Part shown: piece after piece, positions 42,660 to 51,026 of the stretch
Layout: every line of letters begins with the position of its first letter
Position numbering within the stretch: the first letter of the stretch is position 1
NCBI GenBank assembly: GCA_016840385.1
Contig: JAEOSL010000004.1
Coordinates: 1 to 64,000, forward strand
DNA length: 64,000 nucleotides
Direction of reading: 5' to 3'
DNA from: Candidatus Thorarchaeota archaeon
Lineage (GTDB): Archaea > Asgardarchaeota > Thorarchaeia > Thorarchaeales > Thorarchaeaceae
Translations under genes and position numbers: made by a program
The notes under the pieces: model-generated
Database searches by the model: none
Told to the model about the DNA's origin: nothing
What the model saw: only the letters and a program-made list of their open reading frames with translations

Positions 42660-43961
42660 ATGCAAGAAACTCAATTTATTTTGGATTATATCCTAATGGT
42701 TGCATTTCTAGCGCTTTACAGTACTGTGACATGGAGTCTCATCAAATATTCCACACGTGAAAAATATAGATATTGGGCAATGGGATGGGTGATTTACACC
42801 ATAGGAGCTTTTCTGATAGTACTTTTTCCTATGGACGGGCTATCCCTCTTAGATGCATTTTCCATATCAGGAATGTTTGTTGGTGCAACTCTTATTCAAG
42901 ATGGAAGTAGAGAAAGGAAACTAACAAGGAAGAGAATTATAATCTATCTTGCAGGGATTGTAATGTTTTCAAGCTTGCTTGCTGTAGGTCTGCTCTTTAA
43001 CTGGGATTTCTATTTAGTATTCACTCCACTTGGGCTACACATAGCATATGTATGCCTTCTCTCTGCAAAAACAGTTTCCAAAATCAAAGAACCTGTGGGA
43101 ACGACTAAACTATGGTTGATTGGTGGATTGACTGTATGGGGTGTTTCATGGATGTTATTCCCTCTCGTAGCAATACTACCTGAGTTCTATCCTTCAATTA
43201 TTTTCATACAATCTGTGGGTGTACTTATGTCTGGGGCTTCCATGTTAACACTCTTTATGAGAACAGTCACAAGGGATCTTGAAAGACAATACATGAACAC
43301 CCAAATCATGTCCAGTCTTGTTCAACATGATATCAGGAATTACATCCAAGCCGCAAGACTTGCTCTTGACCTTACAGAGAACCCGAGTATTGTGAATGAT
43401 CATTGGATCCGTGTGGCTTTAACATCGTTGGATGGTGCAAGAGATTTCGTCGATGAAATGCGCGAAATAGCCGCTACACTCACACGATTCAAACCAAAAC
43501 AGGAACCAACAAATCTTTTCACTCTTATTGATTCTGTCAAACAGAGAGTTATTTCAGAGTATTCAATAGAATCTGATCAATTGAAAGTAGAGATTTCAAA
43601 GGACTCTGTGATCTTAGCTTGCCGTCTTTCTAGAGAGTTGCTCTGGAATATTTTTGACAATTCTTTCAAACACGGTAGTGATGTCCTCCTTGTAAATGAA
43701 ATAAATAGGGGGAATCCACATGTAACCTTGGAAATAAGTGATCGTGGCGGTGGTCTATCTGATAATATCAAGATGTTTTTGAATAATCAAGATTCAGTGT
43801 CAGAACAGACTGCACCTGGTCTAGGTCTTGGAATCATTCTCATCCAAAGTCTTTCTCAAATGTGTGGAGCTCGTATTCACACTGAAGATGTTACAGAGGA
43901 GTCCAAGGTTATTGGAACCAAGTATATACTAACATTCAGAAAAGCAAATGATGTTACTTGA
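42660..43961 (+). CDS. Membrane sensor histidine kinase
   Basis: About 433 residues: an N-terminal domain of six or seven transmembrane helices (about 5-215), a short dimerisation helix with the phosphorylated His in SLVQHDIRN, and a HATPase domain with N-box ELLWNIFDNSFKHG, G1 DRGGGLSDN and G2 APGLGLGIIL. HDIRN is the HDxRN form common in archaeal/Asgard kinases. No response regulator is adjacent, so it signals to a partner elsewhere. ATG 42660 preferred to the GTG at 42651. Convergent with the redox operon. Confidence 0.9.
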   Translation: MQETQFILDYILMVAFLALYSTVTWSLIKYSTREKYRYWAMGWVIYTIGAFLIVLFPMDGLSLLDAFSISGMFVGATLIQDGSRERKLTRKRIIIYLAGIVMFSSLLAVGLLFNWDFYLVFTPLGLHIAYVCLLSAKTVSKIKEPVGTTKLWLIGGLTVWGVSWMLFPLVAILPEFYPSIIFIQSVGVLMSGASMLTLFMRTVTRDLERQYMNTQIMSSLVQHDIRNYIQAARLALDLTENPSIVNDHWIRVALTSLDGARDFVDEMREIAATLTRFKPKQEPTNLFTLIDSVKQRVISEYSIESDQLKVEISKDSVILACRLSRELLWNIFDNSFKHGSDVLLVNEINRGNPHVTLEISDRGGGLSDNIKMFLNNQDSVSEQTAPGLGLGIILIQSLSQMCGARIHTEDVTEESKVIGTKYILTFRKANDVT

Positions 43962-43968
43962 TTACGAT

Positions 43969-44466
43969 TTAAACAAGTGGTCCTGCTTTCTTCCCTAGCT
44001 TTTTAGCTGCTTCTTCGAGTGTATATCCCTCAATAGAGGGAGGAAGGCCAGTTTCTTCAAGTGGAATGACCAGTTTCATTCCCTCAGCCTTTGAATACAC
44101 TCCAAGACCGACACTCTCTCCAACTTGAATTACTCTCATCTTCTTGAAGACTTTCTGCGTCTTGAGGAATCCGTCAGTACAGGCCAATACAATGAGGACT
44201 GTTGCCTCAGCAAAGATTTCTTTTGTAGCAGGATGTTTGGAACGAAGGCGGATGAGTGGTGGTTGGCAACCCACTCCAATTATCTCTTGATGAATGATAT
44301 TGTATCCGTCTTTTTCAAGTGCTTTTGCCAAAGCGTCAAGATTCTCACGTCCACCAAGATTGGAGTATTTTGTACAGTCATTACATGACCAAAGAATTAT
44401 CCGATCAGCTTCAACGATATGCTCCTTGAGTTGTTCGTAATCCATACTACGAAGCACAACTATCAT
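43969..44466 (-). CDS. MetV-like (MTHFR C-terminal domain) zinc/iron-sulfur protein
   Basis: 165 residues similar to the methylenetetrahydrofolate reductase C-terminal domain (MetV) found with redox complexes. Conserved cysteines: CNDCTK (about 29-34), GVGCQPP (about 64-70) and LACTDG. It is last in the operon and overlaps the preceding MetV-like gene by ATGA. The neighbours are MvhD and polyferredoxins; the usual partner MetF is absent from the window. Role as an electron-transfer or adaptor subunit is inferred from the acetogen MetFV-HdrABC-MvhD arrangement. Confidence 0.78.
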   Translation of the reverse strand: MIVVLRSMDYEQLKEHIVEADRIILWSCNDCTKYSNLGGRENLDALAKALEKDGYNIIHQEIIGVGCQPPLIRLRSKHPATKEIFAEATVLIVLACTDGFLKTQKVFKKMRVIQVGESVGLGVYSKAEGMKLVIPLEETGLPPSIEGYTLEEAAKKLGKKAGPLV

Positions 44467-44861
44467 AGTTCAACCTCCTTTGGAGCAACAACCTTTAGCA
44501 TAGCTGATGCAGCAGGTATCCCTAGTGTCCTAACTCCTGCAACCACTGGAATATTCGGAAACTTTTTCTTGATAACAGTCCAGCCAGCCCAACAACCGAG
44601 ACAGAGTATCTTATCGACATCGTCACTAGGATCTGCATGGTCATAATAGTCTGCGTTGCATCCTGTTGTTAGAACAATTTCTTCGACAACATCAACGCCA
44701 ACATCTTTCACGAGGAGACCTGCAATCTCTTCCATCAATTTGGCACCTCCTGCTTCCTGTGACCGTGTGCAGGTGTTACAGGTGACAATAGAAATTCTCT
44801 CTCCTTTCTTGAACTGATCTTTGATTTTCTCGTATGGAATAGCTTGAACAGCGCAAACCAT
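44463..44861 (-). CDS. MetV-like (MTHFR C-terminal domain) protein
   Basis: 132 residues. Cysteine pattern: CNTCTRSQEAGG (about 28-39), TTGCNADYY (about 66) and CLGCWAGW (about 85-92), as in MetV/MTHFR_C. Sequence is clearly paralogous to the downstream gene but shorter at the C-terminus. It starts 2 bases after the CooF-like gene stop and overlaps the next gene by ATGA, so it belongs to a four-gene redox operon. ATG 44861. Confidence 0.8.
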   Translation of the reverse strand: MVCAVQAIPYEKIKDQFKKGERISIVTCNTCTRSQEAGGAKLMEEIAGLLVKDVGVDVVEEIVLTTGCNADYYDHADPSDDVDKILCLGCWAGWTVIKKKFPNIPVVAGVRTLGIPAASAMLKVVAPKEVEL

Positions 44862-44863
44862 TT

Positions 44864-45355
44864 CTAGCCCTCCTGCGGTAGGATGATTCTACTAGCATGC
44901 CCGCCAGCCTTCTCAATCCGTTTTTCTGTGGTTTCATGATGATCCACAGAGAACTCCTCTCGAGTTCCAAAGACAAGTGCCTGTGTTGGACATATTTCAA
45001 CACACGCAGGAACCTTACCGAGCTTCTGTCGGCTTACGCACATATCACACTTGAAAACCTTACCTAGGTCTTCTCTATAGACAGGTACGCCCCATGGACA
45101 TATGGATTCACAGGAGCGACATCCAATACATTTCTCAGCATCAATCAGTACGAGGTCATCCTTAATCTCAATAGCCTCAGTTGGACAGACCTTCTCACAG
45201 GGTGCATCCTCACAATGTGCACATCGAAATGGAACAGGCACTCCATGATAACTATCTACAAAACATAGTGAGGCACCATTCTCTCTCTTACAGGCCTCAA
45301 CACACTCTTCACATCCCAAGCAACGATTCATAATCAAGAAGACGTTATGTGCCAT
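44864..45355 (-). CDS. Polyferredoxin, CooF/HycB-like (four [4Fe-4S] clusters)
   Basis: 163 residues with four cluster motifs: CLGCEECVEACK, CAHCEDAPCEKVCP, CIGCRSCESICP and CDMCVSRQ...CVEICP. This is the electron-transfer subunit layout of CooF, HycB and DMSO-reductase-type modules. In the operon it sits between the MvhD-ferredoxin protein and the MetV-like proteins, suggesting it wires MvhD to another redox partner. ATG 45355. Confidence 0.88.
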   Translation of the reverse strand: MAHNVFLIMNRCLGCEECVEACKRENGASLCFVDSYHGVPVPFRCAHCEDAPCEKVCPTEAIEIKDDLVLIDAEKCIGCRSCESICPWGVPVYREDLGKVFKCDMCVSRQKLGKVPACVEICPTQALVFGTREEFSVDHHETTEKRIEKAGGHASRIILPQEG

Positions 45356-45364
45356 TTTTTCACC

Positions 45365-46429
45365 TCATTTCATTCGTTTCAATGCTGGATGCGCTAACTC
45401 CGCTACAGCTTGTGCGAGTTTCTTTCTCTTGCATGCGGAACAGGTCGTGTAGGTTTTGAATGGAAGATTGAGCGCTTCAAGTGACTCTTCTGCTTTCTTC
45501 TCCAAGATCTTTTTCTTGAGATTTTCACAGAATGGTTTCGGGTTGAAGTATTCACCACACTCAGTACATTTCTGCATAGGAATATCGAAATCCCATAATG
45601 GTTCATTCAACAGAAATGACACAAGTTCAAATCCAGGGGCAATCACTATTGCTTCCTGTGGACAGACCTCCTCACATTTCTTACAGACAAGGCAGTGAGC
45701 ATGCAATGTTCCATATTTTCGTTTACTCTTTACATCATCGATTTTAATGGCATCCTCAGGGCAGACGTTGTAACATGCGTAGCAACCAATACACTTGTCG
45801 GGGTCTCTCTTTGGGAATCCATAGCCCTCAGCAATCTCTTCAGGATCGAAATGTAGTGGCTTTGTTGTTTCATAGCCCAACCGATTACCAAGTGATAGTA
45901 GTATCTCATGAATACGACTCTTTCGTGAGTGGTCATCATCTATGGAGATGTCAGTGAGATCTGTAACATCTTTCACTGGTGTGGGACCTAATTTCTTGAT
46001 TCTCCCTACAAATTCTGTGGTTATTGCCGCCCACTTATCACCTTCAGCTGCTGACACATGGACGAAATCCACACGGTTTCCTAGTCCGAATTGATCTAGT
46101 ATCTTTTTGAAGAACATGAATCGCTTCTTTGAAACTACATTGCCACTTACATAGTGACAATCGCCTTCGTGACACCCACTTACTAGGACACCATCTGCAC
46201 CTGCTTCTAGAGCCTGCAAAATGAAAAGAGGATCAATACGGCCGGTGCAGTTGACTCTAATGACTCTAAGGTTTGGTGGCATAGTCATTCGACTGGTGCC
46301 TGCAAGGTCAGCTCCAGCATACGAGCACCAATTGCAGCACATTGCCAGAATCCGTGGTTCGAAGGTTTTCTTCTTACTCGTTTCCTTCGCTTTTTTGACG
46401 CCTTTGGATTTTGGACTTGTTGTGGACAA
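45365..46429 (-). CDS. mvhD: MvhD-ferredoxin fusion, hydrogenase/Hdr electron-transfer subunit
   Basis: 354 residues. N-terminal MvhD domain with CCNWCSYAGADLAG (about 32-45), the second Cys set near IRVNCTGRID and GADGVLVSGCHEGDCHYVSGN. A 2[4Fe-4S] ferredoxin (CIGCYACYNVCP, CLVCKKCEEVCP) and a C-terminal zinc-like region (CTECGEYFNPKPFCE, CSACKR) follow. MvhD joins [NiFe]-hydrogenase MvhAG to HdrABC. MvhAG and HdrBC are not here; HdrA is at 10.4 kb. TTG start at 46429 has GGAGGT 6 bases upstream. Cysteines stand where some methanogens use selenocysteine. Confidence 0.9.
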   Translation of the reverse strand: MSTTSPKSKGVKKAKETSKKKTFEPRILAMCCNWCSYAGADLAGTSRMTMPPNLRVIRVNCTGRIDPLFILQALEAGADGVLVSGCHEGDCHYVSGNVVSKKRFMFFKKILDQFGLGNRVDFVHVSAAEGDKWAAITTEFVGRIKKLGPTPVKDVTDLTDISIDDDHSRKSRIHEILLSLGNRLGYETTKPLHFDPEEIAEGYGFPKRDPDKCIGCYACYNVCPEDAIKIDDVKSKRKYGTLHAHCLVCKKCEEVCPQEAIVIAPGFELVSFLLNEPLWDFDIPMQKCTECGEYFNPKPFCENLKKKILEKKAEESLEALNLPFKTYTTCSACKRKKLAQAVAELAHPALKRMK

Positions 46430-46592
46430 GCACGGACCTCCGTTGATGAATCGGATGCGATGATTTCGATGCTATTAAGCTTCCCCTTCAAATTGAGGGG
46501 ATTGTTGTGCAATGTCGCAAGAATGTTGAGTCTTGAGGAACATTTATGACACACGAGAGAGAAGATAGACTAGAACCAATGGTTGGATTACA

Positions 46593-46829
46593 GTGATAGT
46601 CGCATTCATCATGGCTAAGGTAGAGTCGACAAAGTCGCGTAATATATTGGAGAAGATTCGGTCTCTTGATGAGGTCGAAGAAGCGCATCTTATCTACGGA
46701 GCCTATGACCTTCTGATCAAGTGTGCCTTTAAGACTCCAGAGGCGTTGAGTTCCTTTGTTGTCAACGAACTTCGCAAAGTAGACGGCATCAGGGACACTA
46801 TTACGAATGTGTGTGCTTCGTGTGATTAG
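46593..46829 (+). CDS. Stand-alone Lrp/AsnC ligand-binding (RAM) domain
   Basis: 78 residues matching the C-terminal sensing domain of Lrp/AsnC regulators (LIYGAYDLLIKCAFKTPEALSSFVVNELRKVDGI, here in two pieces) with no DNA-binding domain. Such SARP-like stand-alone RAM proteins bind amino acids and modulate partner regulators. GTG start. It sits between the divergent MvhD operon and the convergent aldehyde-oxidoreductase operon, so it might influence either. Inferred from position. Confidence 0.8.
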   Translation: MIVAFIMAKVESTKSRNILEKIRSLDEVEEAHLIYGAYDLLIKCAFKTPEALSSFVVNELRKVDGIRDTITNVCASCD

Positions 46830-46846
46830 AGAACTAAATGATGAGG

Positions 46847-48709
46847 TTAATCATCTAGTCCAAGGCGTTTGAGAGTTTCCTTCAGAGGCAACCCAGTTTC
46901 TTGGTCCCAGCCCCTCATATCATAGTATTCTGTGAGCATTTGCTCAAGTTCTACTACTTCGCCTGCAGATGGACCTAGTGGAGCTTTCTCTTTTGTCAGA
47001 CGATCTGGAAGACAGTCATCTTTTCGAGTGACACCAAATCGAGCATTGAAGAGTCGATTGAGGTTCACGATACGTTCTCCAATCTCTTGAAGTTGAGTGC
47101 CAGTGAGATCCAATCCATTGTGAACCTTTAGTGTAAGTGCAACATCATCGTAGTAGAATTCGGGAGGTATCTGTGTTCCATACTTGCAGAGACCTACGCT
47201 CTCCACCATGACCATGAAATCTTCGCACTCTTTGACCATGATTCCCTTGTACTTGGGACTCAGTCTATCAGCCATCTCGGGTAGATATTCTTCTCCAAAG
47301 CGTTCTTTGATTTCCTTATCAAATCCAGCCTCATCAAGGACAGGAAATGCGTAGAGGTGATCGGCACCACGCGCTGCAGTGACAGCAGCAAGACCCATGG
47401 ATTTCTGTGCTCGAGGTTCTTGACCCGCAATTTCTTGCTTCTTCACAGTCATAACGAATTTTTCAGTACCACGACCGATTCTCTCTGCAGCGGCGGCACT
47501 GCCATCTGCTAAGACATCTCCAAACCCTTCTCGTAGAGCAATCATCTTTGTCAGTTTGATGATGGTTTCAGCATTTCCCCAGCTCAGATCTATGCCACCT
47601 GTATCCTCAGCTGTTAAGAGACCTTCATCCCATGCTTCCATAGCCCACGAGATAGTTCCACCCAGTGAGATTGTATCCATACCATATTGATTAGCCAGAT
47701 GGTGACCAAAGAGAACGGATTCTAAATCATCATTTCCGCATCGTGAGCCCATTGATGACTGTGTTTCAAATTCAGGTGCACCACCAATGAACTTGTATGG
47801 ACCACTTCGTACAGCTGTGTATCTACCACACCTCTGTAGACAAGAGTAGTCTGCTCGAGCTTTTACGAAATATTTAGCGTTGATAGCATCGCCGCTAATC
47901 TTCTCATATCCATCAAACACACCTTGCTTCATGTTGTAGCTTGGAAGCCTTCCGATGTGCTGCATCAGCTCCACAAGACTAGTAGTTCCGTATTTCACCC
48001 GACCAGGAGTAAAAGGATTAGACATCATTCGCTCATAGAAGATATCCATCTGCTTGAGGTAGTTCTTTGGATCTGCAACATCTAACTTGCCAGATCCCTT
48101 GACGGAAACAGCTTTAATTTTCTTAGAACCCATAACTGCGCCTAGTCCGGATCTAGCAGATGCTCGGTCTCGGTCATTCATCACTGCTGCAAATCGAACC
48201 AGATTTTCTCCAGCTTGTCCAATTGACAGAGTTCTGTACTTGCGATTTTTCCCTTTGCGGAGGATGTCGTCGGTTTCAAAGACATCTTTCCCCCACAAGT
48301 GTGAAGCATCAAGGAGTTCAGCTTTAGAATCTTCAATATGTAGATACAGAGGATCCTTAGACGCCCCAGTGAACATGATTGCATCATATCCAGCAAACTT
48401 CAGCTCTGCACCGAAGAATCCAGCGGCATGACTCTCACCCCATACACCTGTGAGAGGTGATAAAGCAGCAACAACGTGTCTCGAAGCTTGTGGGAACATA
48501 GACCCTGTGAGTGTGCCTGTAGCAATTCCTAGAACATTCTTCTCACCAAGGGGATCGGTTCCTGCAGGAATCATATCATACAGGACCTTTGAGAGATATC
48601 CTGCACCGAGAAGGTATTTGTTCAGTAATTCTTCGTCGACAGGTTTCTTCTCGACTTTTCCTTTTGTCATATCGACCCAGAGAATCTCGCCACCAAGACC
48701 GTGTATCAT
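46847..48709 (-). CDS. aor: Tungsten-type aldehyde:ferredoxin oxidoreductase family enzyme
   Basis: 620-residue AOR-family enzyme that would oxidise an aldehyde with ferredoxin using a tungstopterin cofactor and one [4Fe-4S] cluster. N-terminal IHGLGGEILWVDMT and FAGYDAIMFTGAS are the AOR start and pterin-binding parts. The usual cluster motif CxxCxxxC near residue 290 reads DYSCLQRC: C290 and C294 are present, but the first position is D287. A later Cys (C508, VESVGLCKYG) fits the fourth ligand. It is the last gene of a four-gene operon with its ferredoxin, overlapping it by ATGA. Substrate unknown. Confidence 0.92.
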   Translation of the reverse strand: MIHGLGGEILWVDMTKGKVEKKPVDEELLNKYLLGAGYLSKVLYDMIPAGTDPLGEKNVLGIATGTLTGSMFPQASRHVVAALSPLTGVWGESHAAGFFGAELKFAGYDAIMFTGASKDPLYLHIEDSKAELLDASHLWGKDVFETDDILRKGKNRKYRTLSIGQAGENLVRFAAVMNDRDRASARSGLGAVMGSKKIKAVSVKGSGKLDVADPKNYLKQMDIFYERMMSNPFTPGRVKYGTTSLVELMQHIGRLPSYNMKQGVFDGYEKISGDAINAKYFVKARADYSCLQRCGRYTAVRSGPYKFIGGAPEFETQSSMGSRCGNDDLESVLFGHHLANQYGMDTISLGGTISWAMEAWDEGLLTAEDTGGIDLSWGNAETIIKLTKMIALREGFGDVLADGSAAAAERIGRGTEKFVMTVKKQEIAGQEPRAQKSMGLAAVTAARGADHLYAFPVLDEAGFDKEIKERFGEEYLPEMADRLSPKYKGIMVKECEDFMVMVESVGLCKYGTQIPPEFYYDDVALTLKVHNGLDLTGTQLQEIGERIVNLNRLFNARFGVTRKDDCLPDRLTKEKAPLGPSAGEVVELEQMLTEYYDMRGWDQETGLPLKETLKRLGLDD

Positions 48710-49197
48710 TTCTCTACCTCCTTATCATAGAGCTCGTCTTTATGCTCATCATGGAGTGCCATCATTCTCCCCTCTTTATCGCGTTCTGCCAATTCACTAG
48801 CTGTGGTGGTGAAGAGTGCATCTGCAGGGCATCTATCAACACACTGTCCACATTGGATGCACTTGATGGCTTTGCCAGTATCGGGATGGATGTGAATGGC
48901 ATTATACGGACATGCTGCTACACACGCACCAGTACCATTGCACTTTCTGTTATTTACAATCACGACTCCCTTTGAGGTTCTGCTCAATGCACCTTCGGGA
49001 CATGCTGCAATACATGGAGCGTCCTCACAATTTCTACAGAATAAGGCAAAATCAAGAGCAGGTTCAATTCGCACTACTCGAACTCTTGATCGGGTAGGAC
49101 CAATCACTTTAGAGTAATACATGCTACAAACATTCACACAAACCATACAACCTGAGCAAACATCAGGGTCTCCAAATACAAATTTGAGTTCAGTCAT
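48706..49197 (-). CDS. Polyferredoxin subunit of the aldehyde oxidoreductase
   Basis: 163 residues with four [4Fe-4S] motifs: CSGCMVCVNVC, CRNCEDAPCIAACP, CNGTGACVAACP and CIQCGQCVDRCP. Similar to DMSO-reductase-type and AOR-associated electron-transfer subunits. Overlap with the downstream AOR gene (ATGA) and the upstream spacing of 3 bases imply an electron-transfer partner for AOR. The third motif has a three-residue gap (CNGTGAC) in place of CxxC. ATG 49197. Confidence 0.88.
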   Translation of the reverse strand: MTELKFVFGDPDVCSGCMVCVNVCSMYYSKVIGPTRSRVRVVRIEPALDFALFCRNCEDAPCIAACPEGALSRTSKGVVIVNNRKCNGTGACVAACPYNAIHIHPDTGKAIKCIQCGQCVDRCPADALFTTTASELAERDKEGRMMALHDEHKDELYDKEVEK

Positions 49198-49200
49198 GAT

Positions 49201-50622
49201 TCAATCTCCTAATGGTTTATTTCCACTACCCATTGCTTGGAATTTTCCATGCCCGGGTTTTACCAATATCTTACCATTTCCATAGACCTGTACGCCACGA
49301 ACAAAGGTCATTTGTGGGGCACCCTTCATTGTCATTCCATCATATAGGGTCCAACCGCATTTTGAAAACATCATATCTGCGGAAATCTTCTCTTCCTTTG
49401 TAGGATCTACAATGACAAAATCTGCATCAGATCCAATTCTAATCACACCTTTCTTCGGATAGAGTCCGAATATACGTGCGGGATTTCTGGAACTCACTCG
49501 GAGTAATCGTGAGAAGGATAATCGTCCCTTGTTGATCCCTTCAGAGAGAAGTACTCTAAGAATCATCTGAGTCCCATCTACGCCAGACCATGCTTCTCTA
49601 ATATCATCCTTTCCAGCGTCCTTCTTCTCAATTGGACAAGGAGCATGATCACTTACTGTGATGTCAATCATTCCACGTAGAAGAGCTGACCATAATGCAG
49701 CTCGGTCCTGCTTGGATCTCAGTGGTGGATTCATCTTGCTTTTGGGTCCTAAACGATTCATCTCATCTCTATTGAACATCAAATGATGCGGGCAAACCTC
49801 AGTCGTCACCATTACTCCACGCATTTTACCTCGTTCTATTTCATTCATACCTTCATGAGTTGTTACATGTGCAATATGCAGATGACCTCCAGTCTGTGCG
49901 GCGATGGAAATATTCCGTCTGATAGCAAGTTGTTCAGCAATATTTGGACGTGCTAGTGAATGACTGATTGGAGCGTCCCAATCACCATCCATCTCTTTTT
50001 GGAACTCGTCAAGTATTCCTTGATCTTCAGAATGGATTGTAACATGCCCACCAGTTTCAGAAATCTCACTAAGGCATTTCGTGATGATACCTGTATTTGC
50101 TTCATAGGGGGCACATGTGAATACCTTGAATGCCGCTACTCCTTTCTCGACTAAAGATGGGATATTAGCAATATTCTGGGAGTTCATCATTCCTGCATTA
50201 AAGGCAAAATCAACAATGGAATTGGATTCTCCAGCCGCGATTCTCTCATCAACCATCTTGACAGTATCTACTTGATTCGTCAATGGCATATCAATGAAGG
50301 TCGTTATCCCTCCACCTGCAGCTGCACGAGACCCTGAAGAGAAGCTTTCGTGTGATTGCATTGTAGGATCATCTATGTGAGCATGAGCATCAATGAGCCC
50401 AGGCATCAATATCTTGTTATCTGCATCTATCACGATCTCTGCATCTGGAAGATGTCCATTAGATGCAATAATTGAGAATTGACCGTTTGTGACTCCAATT
50501 CCACCTCGGACAAGTCCAGATTCAAGAAGGAGACGAGCATTTCTAACTACAAGATCAACTCTTCCACTATCTACTTGTTTGCGATGTTTTGATGTGACTG
50601 AGCTACTCACTCTATCCACCAC
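49201..50622 (-). CDS. Dihydroorotase/allantoinase-family amidohydrolase
   Basis: 473 residues of the cyclic amidohydrolase family. Visible metal-site residues: DAHAHIDDP (HxH), KVFTCAPY (the Lys that is carboxylated in dihydroorotases), VTIHSEDQ, HIAHVTTHEG and SDHAPCPIEKKD. The closest general match is allantoinase/hydantoinase/dihydroorotase type; the exact substrate is not decided. It lies within the MoaD-ferredoxin-AOR operon, an unexpected position for pyrimidine metabolism. GTG start overlaps the MoaD stop. Confidence 0.8.
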   Translation of the reverse strand: MVDRVSSSVTSKHRKQVDSGRVDLVVRNARLLLESGLVRGGIGVTNGQFSIIASNGHLPDAEIVIDADNKILMPGLIDAHAHIDDPTMQSHESFSSGSRAAAGGGITTFIDMPLTNQVDTVKMVDERIAAGESNSIVDFAFNAGMMNSQNIANIPSLVEKGVAAFKVFTCAPYEANTGIITKCLSEISETGGHVTIHSEDQGILDEFQKEMDGDWDAPISHSLARPNIAEQLAIRRNISIAAQTGGHLHIAHVTTHEGMNEIERGKMRGVMVTTEVCPHHLMFNRDEMNRLGPKSKMNPPLRSKQDRAALWSALLRGMIDITVSDHAPCPIEKKDAGKDDIREAWSGVDGTQMILRVLLSEGINKGRLSFSRLLRVSSRNPARIFGLYPKKGVIRIGSDADFVIVDPTKEEKISADMMFSKCGWTLYDGMTMKGAPQMTFVRGVQVYGNGKILVKPGHGKFQAMGSGNKPLGD

Positions 50623-50911
50623 CCACAGGCGGGAAGAGAGCTACCGCATCATTATCCACTAATTTGGTGTCATAACTATCCAAAAGCTCGATACGTTTTC
50701 CGTTCACCATACATGAAAAGAATTGTTTCAAATTTCCCGTGTGTGGGTCAATAACCGTCTGAGTGAATCGTTCTCCAAATGTCACTTGTAGTGAATCTAA
50801 CACTTCTCGAATAGTTTCTGCATCCATCTCGATATTCTTTACTCCAGTTGCTTCTCTAACAGTTGCAAAGAACTTCACTAAGACCCGAGCCAATTTTTCA
50901 CACTCAATCAT
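50612..50911 (-). CDS. moaD: MoaD/ThiS-like sulfur-carrier protein
   Basis: 99 residues with beta-grasp fold and C-terminal AVALFPPVGGG. The terminal Gly-Gly accepts a thiocarboxylate that donates sulfur to molybdopterin (MoaD) or thiazole (ThiS). The family usually ends in exactly GG; here the tail is GGG before the stop, which may require trimming or may be tolerated. First gene of the operon with the amidohydrolase, polyferredoxin and AOR, so a role in tungstopterin synthesis is likely. ATG 50911. Confidence 0.85.
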   Translation of the reverse strand: MIECEKLARVLVKFFATVREATGVKNIEMDAETIREVLDSLQVTFGERFTQTVIDPHTGNLKQFFSCMVNGKRIELLDSYDTKLVDNDAVALFPPVGGG

Positions 50912-51026
50912 GTAAGTTACATACTTTTGATTAAAACAGTTGCCTTGTGTTCTGTGAGAGTTAATGGCATAGTAGTTAAAGGGAAATTATGAATCGTGGT
51001 GCACTGCTTCATTGGTGATGATTCTG

